Positions 50,783-58,789 of a stretch of 60,942 bases of DNA are shown in pieces. The number at the start of each line of letters is the position of its first letter. Position 1 is the stretch's first letter. Under the pieces are notes generated by a model. It was not told the DNA's origin and made no database searches. It saw only the letters and a list, made by a program, of their open reading frames with translations. The position numbers and the translations under genes were made by a program. The DNA comes from Deltaproteobacteria bacterium (GTDB taxonomy: Bacteria > Desulfobacterota > Syntrophia > Syntrophales > UBA5619). The stretch lies in contig JAJFTY010000154.1 in NCBI GenBank assembly GCA_021372695.1, forward strand, positions 1-60,942. The letters are read 5' to 3'.

Positions 50783-51736
50783 ATGCATCTGAACCAGCTT
50801 TGGGCCTTCTACCAAGTCGCAAAATACAAGAGCTTCTCCCAGGCTGCGGAGGCGCTCTTCCTGAGCCAGCCGTCGGTCAGCAATCAGGTCAAGCTGCTGG
50901 AAGAGAGCTGCGGGCTGAAGCTCTTCGACCGCACCGGGCGGAGCGTCGAACTGACCAACGCCGGTGAGATCCTCCTCTCCTACGCCGAGAGAATATTCAA
51001 CCTCGCCAAGGAGGCGGACAGCGTCATCGAGGAGATCAAGGGGTTGAAAGCCGGGGGGATCCGGATCAGCGCGAGCAACACCTTCGGGGCCTACTATCTT
51101 CCCGACATCCTCGATCTCTTCCGGAAGAAGCACCCCCAGATCGAGATTCGGATGAATGTCGGTTACACCCAGACCGTCGTGGAAGATGTCCTCTCATTCC
51201 GGAGCGATCTGGGGCTGATCGGCCGGGAGATCGCACACCCGAACATCGTCGCCATCCCTCTCCTGGAGGAGGAGTTGATCCTCATCGTCCCGCCGGACCA
51301 TCCCTTCGCCGGACGCGGGGAGATCGACCTCGCTGAGCTCCAGGCACACCCCTTCATCATGAGCGAAGTCGGGTCCGGTGTGCGCGACATCACCGAGAAG
51401 ATCCTGGCCGGAGCGAAGGTCTCGGTGCGGGTGGTGATGGAGCTGGGCGAAAACGAGGCGATGAAGCGGGCGGTCGCCTCGGGCCTCGGCATCACCCTCA
51501 TCTCGGCCACCGTCGCCCAAAGGGAACTGGAGGCGGGACAGGTCCGCGCCGTCCGTCTTTCCGGCACGCAGCTCCTCCGGAAATTCAACATCATCCTTCA
51601 CAAGGACAAGTACATCTCAAAACTCATCCGGGCCTTCATGGACGACGCCCTCAGCTTCCTGGCCATCGGAAACCGCCCGCGGGCCGAGGCCATGGAGCCC
51701 GGCCGGCGGCGAAAACGCCCACCGGTCCGGGAATGA
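50783..51736 (+). CDS. LysR-family transcriptional regulator (first of two paralogues)
   Basis: The ATG at 50783 gives 317 residues starting MHLNQLWAFYQVAKYKSFSQ; a TTG three codons upstream is possible. The winged helix-turn-helix is at residues 1 to 60 (FSQAAEALFLSQPSVSNQVK) and a LysR ligand domain follows, with SNTFGAYYLPDILDLF near 95 and a C-terminal LLRKFNIILHKDKYISK. The same two segments occur in the regulator at 59.6 kb, so the two probably sense related ligands. Confidence 0.93.
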   Translation: MHLNQLWAFYQVAKYKSFSQAAEALFLSQPSVSNQVKLLEESCGLKLFDRTGRSVELTNAGEILLSYAERIFNLAKEADSVIEEIKGLKAGGIRISASNTFGAYYLPDILDLFRKKHPQIEIRMNVGYTQTVVEDVLSFRSDLGLIGREIAHPNIVAIPLLEEELILIVPPDHPFAGRGEIDLAELQAHPFIMSEVGSGVRDITEKILAGAKVSVRVVMELGENEAMKRAVASGLGITLISATVAQRELEAGQVRAVRLSGTQLLRKFNIILHKDKYISKLIRAFMDDALSFLAIGNRPRAEAMEPGRRRKRPPVRE

Positions 51737-51749
51737 GAAAAGCCGCTCT

Positions 51750-52403
51750 TTACCGCTGGGCCAGCAACGCTTTCACGAGCGCCGCGGAATCGACGGCGGA
51801 CCGGCCGTATCCGTCGGCGCCGATCCTGTCGGCCCAGGCCTGATTCACGGGGCCACCCCCGACGATGACCCGATACTTCTGGCGAAGCCCCATCTCTTTC
51901 AGCGTATCGATCACCTCCTTCTGCCCCGGCATGGTCGTGGTCATCAGCGACGAGAGGGCGATCACGTCCGCTCCGATCTTCTCCGCCTCCTGAATAATCT
52001 CCAGCGAGGAGTTGTCCACGCCCATGTCCACCACTTCAAAGCCGCTCGTGTCCAGCACGGAGGCCACGATGTCCTTGCCGATCGAATGGACGTCACCCTT
52101 GACCGTTCCGATCAGGACTTTGCCCATCTTCGCCATCTGCTTCTTCTGCGCCTCGATCTCGGGCTTGAAGACGGCCATCGCCGCATTGAAGGCTGCGGCC
52201 GCCATGAGCAGCTCCGGAAGATAGGCCTCCCCGGAATCGAACTGTCCGCCCACGATCTCCATCCCCTTCGAGAGGCCGCGCTCGATCGCTTCGAGCGGGT
52301 CGATCCCTTCCGCCACCGCGGTCTGGGCAAGCGCCTTCGCCTCATCCTCGTATCCGTCCACGACGACCGCCGCCAGCTTCTCCAGCATCTGCTCTTTGTC
52401 CAT
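51750..52403 (-). CDS. Corrinoid protein of the MtmC/MttC type
   Basis: The 217-residue protein has an N-terminal helical cap (about residues 1 to 90) and a B12-binding Rossmann domain with the DxHxxG motif GDVHSIGKD, in which His106 would be the lower cobalt ligand. SSLMTTTMPGQKEVIDTL near 155 and VIVGGGPVN near 185 are also typical. It is 17 bases after the methyltransferase gene and would be methylated by it, then pass the methyl group to an unseen second methyltransferase. Confidence 0.93.
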   Translation of the reverse strand: MDKEQMLEKLAAVVVDGYEDEAKALAQTAVAEGIDPLEAIERGLSKGMEIVGGQFDSGEAYLPELLMAAAAFNAAMAVFKPEIEAQKKQMAKMGKVLIGTVKGDVHSIGKDIVASVLDTSGFEVVDMGVDNSSLEIIQEAEKIGADVIALSSLMTTTMPGQKEVIDTLKEMGLRQKYRVIVGGGPVNQAWADRIGADGYGRSAVDSAALVKALLAQR

Positions 52404-52420
52404 CCCCGATCCTCCCCTCT

Positions 52421-53794
52421 CTAAGCGAATGATATCCCCATATGGGAAAGCTCTTCCTTCACCTCGTCCACCAGACGGACATAGGCATCGGCAGGCTTGC
52501 CGGTCGTCACGTCATAGCAATCCTGGTAGCGGTCTCCCGAAGGGGCCTGATCGATCCCGGACTCGTATTTATCGAGGAGTTTCCGGACCAGATCGTTTGC
52601 CTGCTTCCGGTCATACCGGGCCGCCGCCTTGGCCATCTCGACGCCGAAGAGGCACTCCATCGGCGTGAAGCCGTCGATCTTGACGGCCTTCGCCGAATGG
52701 GGCGTCTGGACCGACGGGGCGCCCGAGGCCGTGGCGGCCAGCAGCCAAGCGGCCGACTCGTAGAAATACATCTTGGTGTTCGGACCGCCTGCCATGTAGC
52801 CGAGCCAGATCACCGGCATGGGAATGTTGCGGCTCGCGGCCTGGCAGCTCGCGGCCACGACCCAGAGAACGTCGCGGGTGGTGGAGCAGCCGTATTTGAA
52901 ATGGACGGGAAAATGGAGCTGATAATTGGCCTTGAGCGCCAGAATCCCCACCAGCATATACGCGGTGCTGACGACGGCCGTGCCGGCCGGACCGCCGCAG
53001 TAGCCGCCCAGGATGGGGGCCGTCTCGGCGCCCACATTGGCGCCCCAGTTGAGCAGGTAGGCGACCTTGTTCATGGCGCCGTATTCCAGCTTGTTCTCGG
53101 CCACGGTCCCGCAGAGCCAGCCGTCGGTGGGGCGCAGCCCGAACTGGGGGGCAGAGGCTGCAATCGTCGTCACGGCGGAAGCGGCCGTGGAGACGAGGTT
53201 GCAGATGGGGAGCCCCGGCCGTCCCGCCCGGATCAGCGCGTCGCGTCCGATCTTGACCCCCCGGATGGCCGCATAGAGCTCGACCGGAGAGCCGGCCGCA
53301 ACGGGGATGCCGCGGATGCTGTCCAGGGCCGGGATGCTGATCGAGTCCACCTCGGGGATCGACGCATAGGCCTCGACCTTGTTGGTCATCATCTCCTCCG
53401 TCGTCGTGACGATCCCGGAGCCCACATGCAGCCAGGGGACCTTCCCGTCTTCGGGTTGCCGCATGCCGAAAACCTTGGCCTCCTTGCCCTCTCCCATGAA
53501 GCAGCGGCCGGATGCCTTCGCGACCCCTTCGAGGATCTCGGTCTTCGTGAACTCGATCAGGCGATTCGTGTCCTGGCAGTAGATGCCGACCTCGGAGAGA
53601 AACTCGACGGCCGCCCGAAAGAGGTTGTCCGCTGCCTCATCGTCGCAGGGAACGGGGTTCTCCCGGTCATATCGAATGCCGTACTTCCGGACCGTCTCCT
53701 TGACCTTGGGCATGAAGCGCTTCATGTCGAACTCTTTTTCGCTCATGATCGGTCCGTGGATCGCCTTCTCGCAGATATCCAAGAAATTGGTCAT
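52421..53794 (-). CDS. MtmB-like methylamine methyltransferase homologue without pyrrolysine
   Basis: The 457-residue protein aligns by eye with methanogen monomethylamine methyltransferase MtmB along its length: GIYCQDTNRLIEFTKTEI near residue 70, LGGYCGGPAGT near 270, FPVHFKYGCSTTRD, AGGPNTKMYFYE and QDCYDVTTGKPADAY near the C-terminus. Where MtmB has pyrrolysine after AGRPGMGV, this protein has AGRPGLPIC, so Cys198 (codon TGC at 53201-53203) takes its place. No in-frame TAG exists. With the corrinoid protein it should demethylate a methylated amine; in this island N-methyl-2-aminoethylphosphonate is a candidate. Confidence 0.87.
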   Translation of the reverse strand: MTNFLDICEKAIHGPIMSEKEFDMKRFMPKVKETVRKYGIRYDRENPVPCDDEAADNLFRAAVEFLSEVGIYCQDTNRLIEFTKTEILEGVAKASGRCFMGEGKEAKVFGMRQPEDGKVPWLHVGSGIVTTTEEMMTNKVEAYASIPEVDSISIPALDSIRGIPVAAGSPVELYAAIRGVKIGRDALIRAGRPGLPICNLVSTAASAVTTIAASAPQFGLRPTDGWLCGTVAENKLEYGAMNKVAYLLNWGANVGAETAPILGGYCGGPAGTAVVSTAYMLVGILALKANYQLHFPVHFKYGCSTTRDVLWVVAASCQAASRNIPMPVIWLGYMAGGPNTKMYFYESAAWLLAATASGAPSVQTPHSAKAVKIDGFTPMECLFGVEMAKAAARYDRKQANDLVRKLLDKYESGIDQAPSGDRYQDCYDVTTGKPADAYVRLVDEVKEELSHMGISFA

Positions 53795-53833
53795 ACCTTT
53801 CCTCCTTGCTGGGTCCGAAATCAGATGCGGCGG

Positions 53834-55222
53834 TCAGTAGTTGAGACCGCGCTCCACCTCGCCAATCGCCCCTTCGATCACGTCGAGGGCGCCGTCCATC
53901 TCCTCCTTGGTGATCACAAGGGCCGGCCTGAGGGTGATCATGTTGCCGTCGATCGTCTTGAAGGCCACCCCCTTTTCCATGCACTTGAACATGACCATCT
54001 CCGCCTCAGCCGTCGCCTTCTCCTTGGTTTTGCGGTCCCGGACGAGGTCGATGCCGATGTGGAGGCCGATCCCCGCGACAGAGCCGATGAGGGGGTGCCG
54101 CTCCGCCATCTCCTGCAGGCGCATGAGCGCGTGGGCGCCCAGACGCGCCGCGTGGTCGCAGAGCTTCTCCTGTTCGATCACCTCGATTGCGGCAAGCCCC
54201 GCCGCTGCGGCGAGCGCGTTCTTCTCGTGGGTGTAGTGGCCGATGGAGCGGTCCTGGAGGGTGTTGTACTCTTCACGGGTCACGATTCCCGCGAGCGGGA
54301 CGATCCCGCCGCCCAGGGTCTTGCCGAGGACCAGAACGTCCGGTGTCAGGTAGTGTTCGCTCGCGAACATCTTCCCGGTCCGTCCGAACCCTTCGATGAT
54401 CTCGTCGAAGATCAGAAGCGCCCCGTACTTGCGGCAGAGCTCTCGGACCCCTTCCCAGTATCTTCGGCTCGGGACGACGGGATTCGCCGAGACCGGCTCG
54501 CCGATCACAGCCGCCATTTCCGGCTCGTGCCGCAGGATCAGTTCGATCTGCCGGAGGCATTCGGCGTCGACGTCGTCCGGGTTCGTGAACCCCCAAGGGT
54601 TCCGGTAGTAGTTGGGGAACTCCACGTGAAAGGCCCCGGGAACGAGCGGACCGATGCCGCCGTGGAAGTGCTCCTCACCCCCGACGGAGGCGGCCCCGAA
54701 ACCGGCGCCGTGGAAGGAGTCCCAGAAGGAGATCGTCTTGAAGCGGCCGGTCACGAGTTTCGCCAGTTTCAGGGCCATCTCGATCGCGTCCGTCCCGCCG
54801 GGGCAGAAGAGGACGCGGTTCAGGTCGTCCGGGGCGATCTCCGCGAGTTTCTCGGCCAGCCGTACGGCCGGGACGTTCGTGTAGCGCCGCGGGCAGAAGG
54901 TGAGCGACTCGTCCAGTTGCCTCCGGACCGCACCGACCACGGCAGGGTGGTTGAAGCCGACGTTGTGCACCCCGTTGCCGTGCATGTCGATGTACCGCCG
55001 GCCATCCAGGTCTTCGATATGGATGCCCCGGGCCCGGGCGATCACGTTCAGGACGGGGGTGGAGAGACTCTGGTGGAGGAAATGGCGGGCATCTGCATCG
55101 AACCATTCGCGCGTGGCCCCGGAGAGGTTCCGCTCCCAATACCTCCGCCTGGCCTTCGTGGTGTTGATGTCCCCCTGCTCCGCCTCGGGCCGTCCGTCCC
55201 GATCTCCCGGCCGATCTGCCAT
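53834..55222 (-). CDS. Class-III PLP enzyme, PbfA-like (ammonia-lyase or transaminase)
   Basis: The 462-residue protein has EGDINT-like QGDINTTKARRRYW at the N-terminus and HQSLSTP near residue 50, both seen in (R)-1-hydroxy-2-aminoethylphosphonate ammonia-lyase PbfA, which yields phosphonoacetaldehyde. PLP residues are Asp273 in LLIFDE and Lys301 in VLGKTLGGG. It heads the operon with the MtmB-like and corrinoid genes 39 bases downstream. A transaminase of the same fold is the alternative; the specific activity is inferred from remembered similarity. Confidence 0.82.
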   Translation of the reverse strand: MADRPGDRDGRPEAEQGDINTTKARRRYWERNLSGATREWFDADARHFLHQSLSTPVLNVIARARGIHIEDLDGRRYIDMHGNGVHNVGFNHPAVVGAVRRQLDESLTFCPRRYTNVPAVRLAEKLAEIAPDDLNRVLFCPGGTDAIEMALKLAKLVTGRFKTISFWDSFHGAGFGAASVGGEEHFHGGIGPLVPGAFHVEFPNYYRNPWGFTNPDDVDAECLRQIELILRHEPEMAAVIGEPVSANPVVPSRRYWEGVRELCRKYGALLIFDEIIEGFGRTGKMFASEHYLTPDVLVLGKTLGGGIVPLAGIVTREEYNTLQDRSIGHYTHEKNALAAAAGLAAIEVIEQEKLCDHAARLGAHALMRLQEMAERHPLIGSVAGIGLHIGIDLVRDRKTKEKATAEAEMVMFKCMEKGVAFKTIDGNMITLRPALVITKEEMDGALDVIEGAIGEVERGLNY

Positions 55223-55318
55223 GTCCGTCCTCCTGCTGCGTGATGCCTGAACCGGCGATCCGCCGGGGACAAGAGCGGCTTCTGCCGATGCCGCCTCATG
55301 GAAGGAATATTCGCGCCG

Positions 55319-55347
55319 ATTATCTCCACGGCGCCATTCCGGATCAA
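55319..55347 (-). promoter_or_regulatory. Promoter of the PbfA-like–MtmB-like–corrinoid operon
   Basis: TTGATC (55342-55347) and GATAAT (55319-55324) are 17 bases apart on the minus strand. Transcription would start about 90 bases before the ATG at 55222, which has GGAGGACGG upstream. It is divergent from the promoter at 55385. Confidence 0.65.
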
Positions 55348-55384
55348 GGGAAAAAAAGTGATCAAACCCATGACAAAAGAGGAT

Positions 55385-55413
55385 TTGACTTCACCATCCG
55401 GGGGATGTTATGG
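55385..55413 (+). promoter_or_regulatory. Promoter of the second PbfA-like gene
   Basis: TTGACT (55385-55390) and TTATGG (55408-55413) are 17 bases apart. GATTTGACT resembles a weak half of the shared regulatory element. An initiation point near 55420 supports the ATG at 55452 rather than the one at 55410, which lies in the -10 itself. Confidence 0.5.
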
Positions 55414-55451
55414 AAAACAGGCGTTTTTTATCTACAGGGAGGAGGGAAGGC

Positions 55452-56810
55452 ATGGCAAAACTTCACCGATCGGAAGGCGACATCAACATCTCCCCGCGCC
55501 GGCAGAAATGGCAGCAGGAGAACCTGGATGAAGAGACGCGGGCGCTCCTGGCGGAAGACGGGAAATACTTCCTCAAACAGTCCCTCTCGACACCCTGCCT
55601 GAATGCCCTGGCCGCCTGCGATGGGATCTGGATCGAAGATCTCCAGGGGCGGCGGTACATGGATTTCCACGGGAACAACGTCCATCAGGTCGGCTTTTCC
55701 AACCCGGCAGTGATCGCCGCGATCAAGGAGCAGCTCGACGCGCTCCCCTTCTGGACCCGGCGCTACACCAACCGGGTCGCCGTCGATCTGGCGAAGAAGC
55801 TCGCCGAGATCGCCCCGGGCGACCTGAACCGCGTCCTCTTCTGCCCGGGCGGGGCCGAGGCGATCGGCATGGCCCTCAAGCTGGCCCGGATCGCCACCGG
55901 CCGCCACAAGACGATCTCCATGTGGGACTCCTTCCATGGGGCCTCTCTCGACGCGATCTCGGTCGGCGGCGAGGCGATCTTCCGCCAGGATATGGGGCCG
56001 CTTCTGCCCGGGACGGAGCACGTTCCGCCTCCCGATGAGTACCACTGCATCTACGAATGCCGCGGCCGCGGCGGCTGCGACATGATGTGCGCCCGCTATG
56101 TGGAGTACGTTCTGGAGAAGGAGGGGGATATCGCCGCGGTGATCGCCGAGCCGATCCGGAGCACCCCCTACATCCCGAAGCCCGAGTACTGGCAGATCAT
56201 CCGCAAGGCCTGCGACCGCCACGGGGCGCTCCTGATCTTCGACGAGATCCCGCACGCCCTCGGGAGAACGGGTCGGATGTTCACCTGTGAGAATTTCGAC
56301 GTGGTCCCCGACATGCTGGTGATCGGCAAGGGGCTGGGCGGGGGCGTCCTGCCGCTCGCGGCCCTGATCGCCCGGGAGGGCCTCGACGTGGCCGCGAACC
56401 GGGCCCTGGGCCACTACACCCATGAAAAGAGCCCCGTCGCCTGCGCCGCAGCCCTGGCCACGATCCGCTTCATCGAGGAGAACCGCCTGGTCGAGCGTGC
56501 CCGTGAACTGGGCCGGCATGCCCTCGACCGGATGGCGGCGATGATGGAACGCCATCCGCTGATCGGCGACGTCCGCGGCCTGGGGCTTTTCCTCGGCATC
56601 GAGCTGGTGAAGGACCGCAAGACCGGCGAGCGCGCCACGGACGAGGCGGAGACGGTGATGTACGCAGCACTCAGCCGCGGCCTCAGCTTCAAGCTCACGA
56701 TGGGAAACATCCTGACGCTGACCCCGGCCTTGACCATCACCCAGGCGGAGATGGACCGGGCGCTGGCGATCGTCGAGGAGTGTCTGACCGAGGTCGAGCA
56801 GGGGGTCTGA
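55452..56810 (+). CDS. pbfA: Class-III PLP enzyme, PbfA-like
   Basis: The ATG at 55452, after GGGAGGAGGGAAGG, gives 452 residues beginning MAKLHRSEGDINISPRRQKW. LKQSLSTPCLNAL, GNNVHQVGF, DSFHGASLDAISVGGEA and HYTHEKSP agree with the hydroxy-aminoethylphosphonate ammonia-lyase PbfA as I recall it. Asp264 and Lys293 (VIGKGLGGG) hold PLP. An insertion with four cysteines (near 199 to 213) is absent from the divergent paralogue, from which it also differs by about half its residues. It ends at a strong terminator. Confidence 0.82.
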   Translation: MAKLHRSEGDINISPRRQKWQQENLDEETRALLAEDGKYFLKQSLSTPCLNALAACDGIWIEDLQGRRYMDFHGNNVHQVGFSNPAVIAAIKEQLDALPFWTRRYTNRVAVDLAKKLAEIAPGDLNRVLFCPGGAEAIGMALKLARIATGRHKTISMWDSFHGASLDAISVGGEAIFRQDMGPLLPGTEHVPPPDEYHCIYECRGRGGCDMMCARYVEYVLEKEGDIAAVIAEPIRSTPYIPKPEYWQIIRKACDRHGALLIFDEIPHALGRTGRMFTCENFDVVPDMLVIGKGLGGGVLPLAALIAREGLDVAANRALGHYTHEKSPVACAAALATIRFIEENRLVERARELGRHALDRMAAMMERHPLIGDVRGLGLFLGIELVKDRKTGERATDEAETVMYAALSRGLSFKLTMGNILTLTPALTITQAEMDRALAIVEECLTEVEQGV

Positions 56811-56816
56811 CAAATA

Positions 56817-56846
56817 AAGAGGCGTGTGCCGCGGCACACGCCTCTT
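56817..56846. terminator. Bidirectional terminator
   Basis: AAGAGGCGTGTGCC (56817-56830) and its exact complement (56833-56846) flank two bases. A-rich and T-rich flanks on the two sides allow termination of both the PbfA-like gene and the biotin-carrier gene that converges on it. Confidence 0.85.
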
Positions 56847-56903
56847 CTGTTTTCATTCACGCCGGCATCTCTGCCGGTTCTTGCCGAAAAAGTCCGGGAA
56901 CGG

Positions 56904-57119
56904 CTACTCGATGATGACCATCACCTGTTCCGTCTCGACCGTGTCATTGGCCTTGACCTTGATCTCCTTGACGGTCCCGCCGGCGGGGGCGTAAATCGGA
57001 TTTTCCATCTTCATGGCTTCGAGCATGACGACCTCATCGTCTTCCTTCACCTGATCACCGACCTTGACCATCACTTCCAGAATCTTCCCCGGCATCGGGG
57101 CCTTTACCTCTACACTCAT
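56904..57119 (-). CDS. Small biotin carboxyl carrier protein
   Basis: This 71-residue protein is a bare biotinyl domain: MSVEVKAPMPGKILEVMVKV, then VMLEAMKMENPIYAP with the biotinylated lysine in EAMKM near residue 36. It lacks the N-terminal region of AccB. Such small carriers serve acyl-CoA carboxylases or Na-pumping decarboxylases in anaerobes. No carboxylase subunit lies next to it, so its partner is unknown. The ribosome-binding site is CGGAGG. Confidence 0.92.
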   Translation of the reverse strand: MSVEVKAPMPGKILEVMVKVGDQVKEDDEVVMLEAMKMENPIYAPAGGTVKEIKVKANDTVETEQVMVIIE

Positions 57120-57313
57120 TGCTTTTACCTCCGTAATATTTTTTGTCTGCGGCCGTCGTCCCGCCGCAGCCTTTCCCCTATCCTCAATCGCCGGAAAATT
57201 CTCGCGCCGGACGATGAGCCTTGACCTGAAAGGGCATATGGACGCTTCTCTTATACTCCCTGGCCCATCCTGTCAAGGCCAAATTACACCGGCGAATTGC
57301 GGCCTATTCGCCA

Positions 57314-58780
57314 TCAGTCGGTCGCCCGGATCAGCCGGTAGACATAGTCCAGATCGGCCTGGACTTGCCCATTCCTCTCCTTGTCCCCCGGCTTCATCCG
57401 CCAGGCCGGAGAGAGGTCCGCCAAGGCCTTTTCCATCTGCCAGCGGTGTTCGAAGGTCTTCCCCCAGAGTTTCTGCAGAGCCTGTTTCTGGTCATCACTG
57501 AGGGCGGATCCGTTGGCCCGGTTGACCGACTGGCTCGTCACCATGGTCCGGTCGATCTCCGTCGAAGACATCACGACGCTCATCTGCCCGGCATCCAGGC
57601 TCATCCGCTCGGATACCGCCTTCTGAAACCGGGAGGCCGTGGGGTAGGTCTTATCCCGGAGATCGGCCAGGCGGTCGGTCTGTATTCCGGCCTCCTTGAT
57701 TCGCTGGTCCGCCGAGACCGTCACCTTGTACTCGACGGGAATGTAGGTCTTCTGCTGAAAGACGTTCTGGAGGATGAAGAGGGAGACGAAGCTGATCAGG
57801 ATAGCGGCGATCGGCGTCGCGATCCACGCGCCGGTGATCTCGCCCAGCATCCGCCAGCGGATCCCCCGCCCCCCCTTGACCAGACCGATCCCGATGACCG
57901 AGCCGACGATCGCCTGGGAACTGGAAACCGGGACGAGCGGAAAGGCCGGCAGGCCATGGCCGATCAGGAAGGCCTCCAGGTCCTGCGATGCGAAGATAAA
58001 GAGGACGACCGCATTGGTCAGAACGGCCGTGAAGGCCGCGACGGGCGACATCTCGGTGATCCCCTGCCCGACGGTCAGCATCACCTTCTTGCCGTAGGTG
58101 AAGGTTCCCACGGCGATCGCCACGCCGCCGATCAGAAAGAGCTGCTGCGCCGCGTTCAGCTTGAACAACCCCAGAAACGAGATCTCTGCAAAGGGGGAGA
58201 TGGGGACGAAGATGCCGACCACGTTGGAGATGTTGTTGGCCCCGAGCGAATAGGAGCCGGCGATCCCCGCGATCATGAGGCCCGCCCGGGTGAGGGCATC
58301 CAGGCTGAACATGTGGACCTTGCCACATTTGATCCCATAGGCGATCACCTTGTAGAGCAGGGCGGAGAAAATCGCGGCCAGAACCGGGCTGATGACCCAG
58401 CTCAGGACGATCTCCTCAAGGGCGCCGTAATCGATGAGGGCACCGGAAAAGAGGTCCCAGCCGATGATCGCCCCGACGATGGCCTGCGTCGTGGAGACCG
58501 GATACCCCAGGACGGTAAGCCAATATACGGTGATGGCAGCGGCCAGCGCCACCACGAAGGCGCCGGCAATGGCGTTCACGGCGCCGAGTTCGCCCAGGGT
58601 CTTGGCGGCACCCGCACCGCTGACGACGGCGCCGAGGATGACGAAGATACCGCAGAAGATCGCCGCCTTCTTGAAGCTGATCATCCGGGTGCCGACGGCC
58701 GTTCCGAAGACGTTCGCGGCATCATTGGCCCCGAGCGACCATCCGAGGAAGAGGCCGCTGGTCAGAAAAATGGCAAACAT
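57314..58780 (-). CDS. pit: Pit-family inorganic phosphate transporter
   Basis: The 488-residue membrane protein has the paired PiT signatures GANDAANVFGTAVGTRMIS near residue 18 and GANNISNVVGIF near 180, ten or so transmembrane spans and a soluble tail of about 120 residues after the last span. The tail resembles nothing I recognise. It is 9 bases downstream of the DUF47 gene and so co-transcribed. Release of phosphate from phosphonates would make export a sensible role, but import of phosphate or sulfate also fits. Confidence 0.9.
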   Translation of the reverse strand: MFAIFLTSGLFLGWSLGANDAANVFGTAVGTRMISFKKAAIFCGIFVILGAVVSGAGAAKTLGELGAVNAIAGAFVVALAAAITVYWLTVLGYPVSTTQAIVGAIIGWDLFSGALIDYGALEEIVLSWVISPVLAAIFSALLYKVIAYGIKCGKVHMFSLDALTRAGLMIAGIAGSYSLGANNISNVVGIFVPISPFAEISFLGLFKLNAAQQLFLIGGVAIAVGTFTYGKKVMLTVGQGITEMSPVAAFTAVLTNAVVLFIFASQDLEAFLIGHGLPAFPLVPVSSSQAIVGSVIGIGLVKGGRGIRWRMLGEITGAWIATPIAAILISFVSLFILQNVFQQKTYIPVEYKVTVSADQRIKEAGIQTDRLADLRDKTYPTASRFQKAVSERMSLDAGQMSVVMSSTEIDRTMVTSQSVNRANGSALSDDQKQALQKLWGKTFEHRWQMEKALADLSPAWRMKPGDKERNGQVQADLDYVYRLIRATD

Positions 58781-58789
58781 GGCGGTCTC

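Noticed and set aside
53201..53203. Read-through TAG (pyrrolysine) in the MtmB-like gene
   Set aside because: The codon at the aligned site is TGC and the frame has no TAG.
52442..55243. A 933-codon plus-strand open frame across the methyltransferase and PLP genes
   Set aside because: Antisense to two well-recognised genes, with no recognisable domain or ribosome-binding site.
53834..56810. Class-III enzymes as taurine:pyruvate transaminases
   Set aside because: The N-terminal QGDIN/EGDIN and QSLSTP features fit PbfA better, and phnW next door points to phosphonates; no Xsc or sulfo-lyase gene is present. Not fully excluded.
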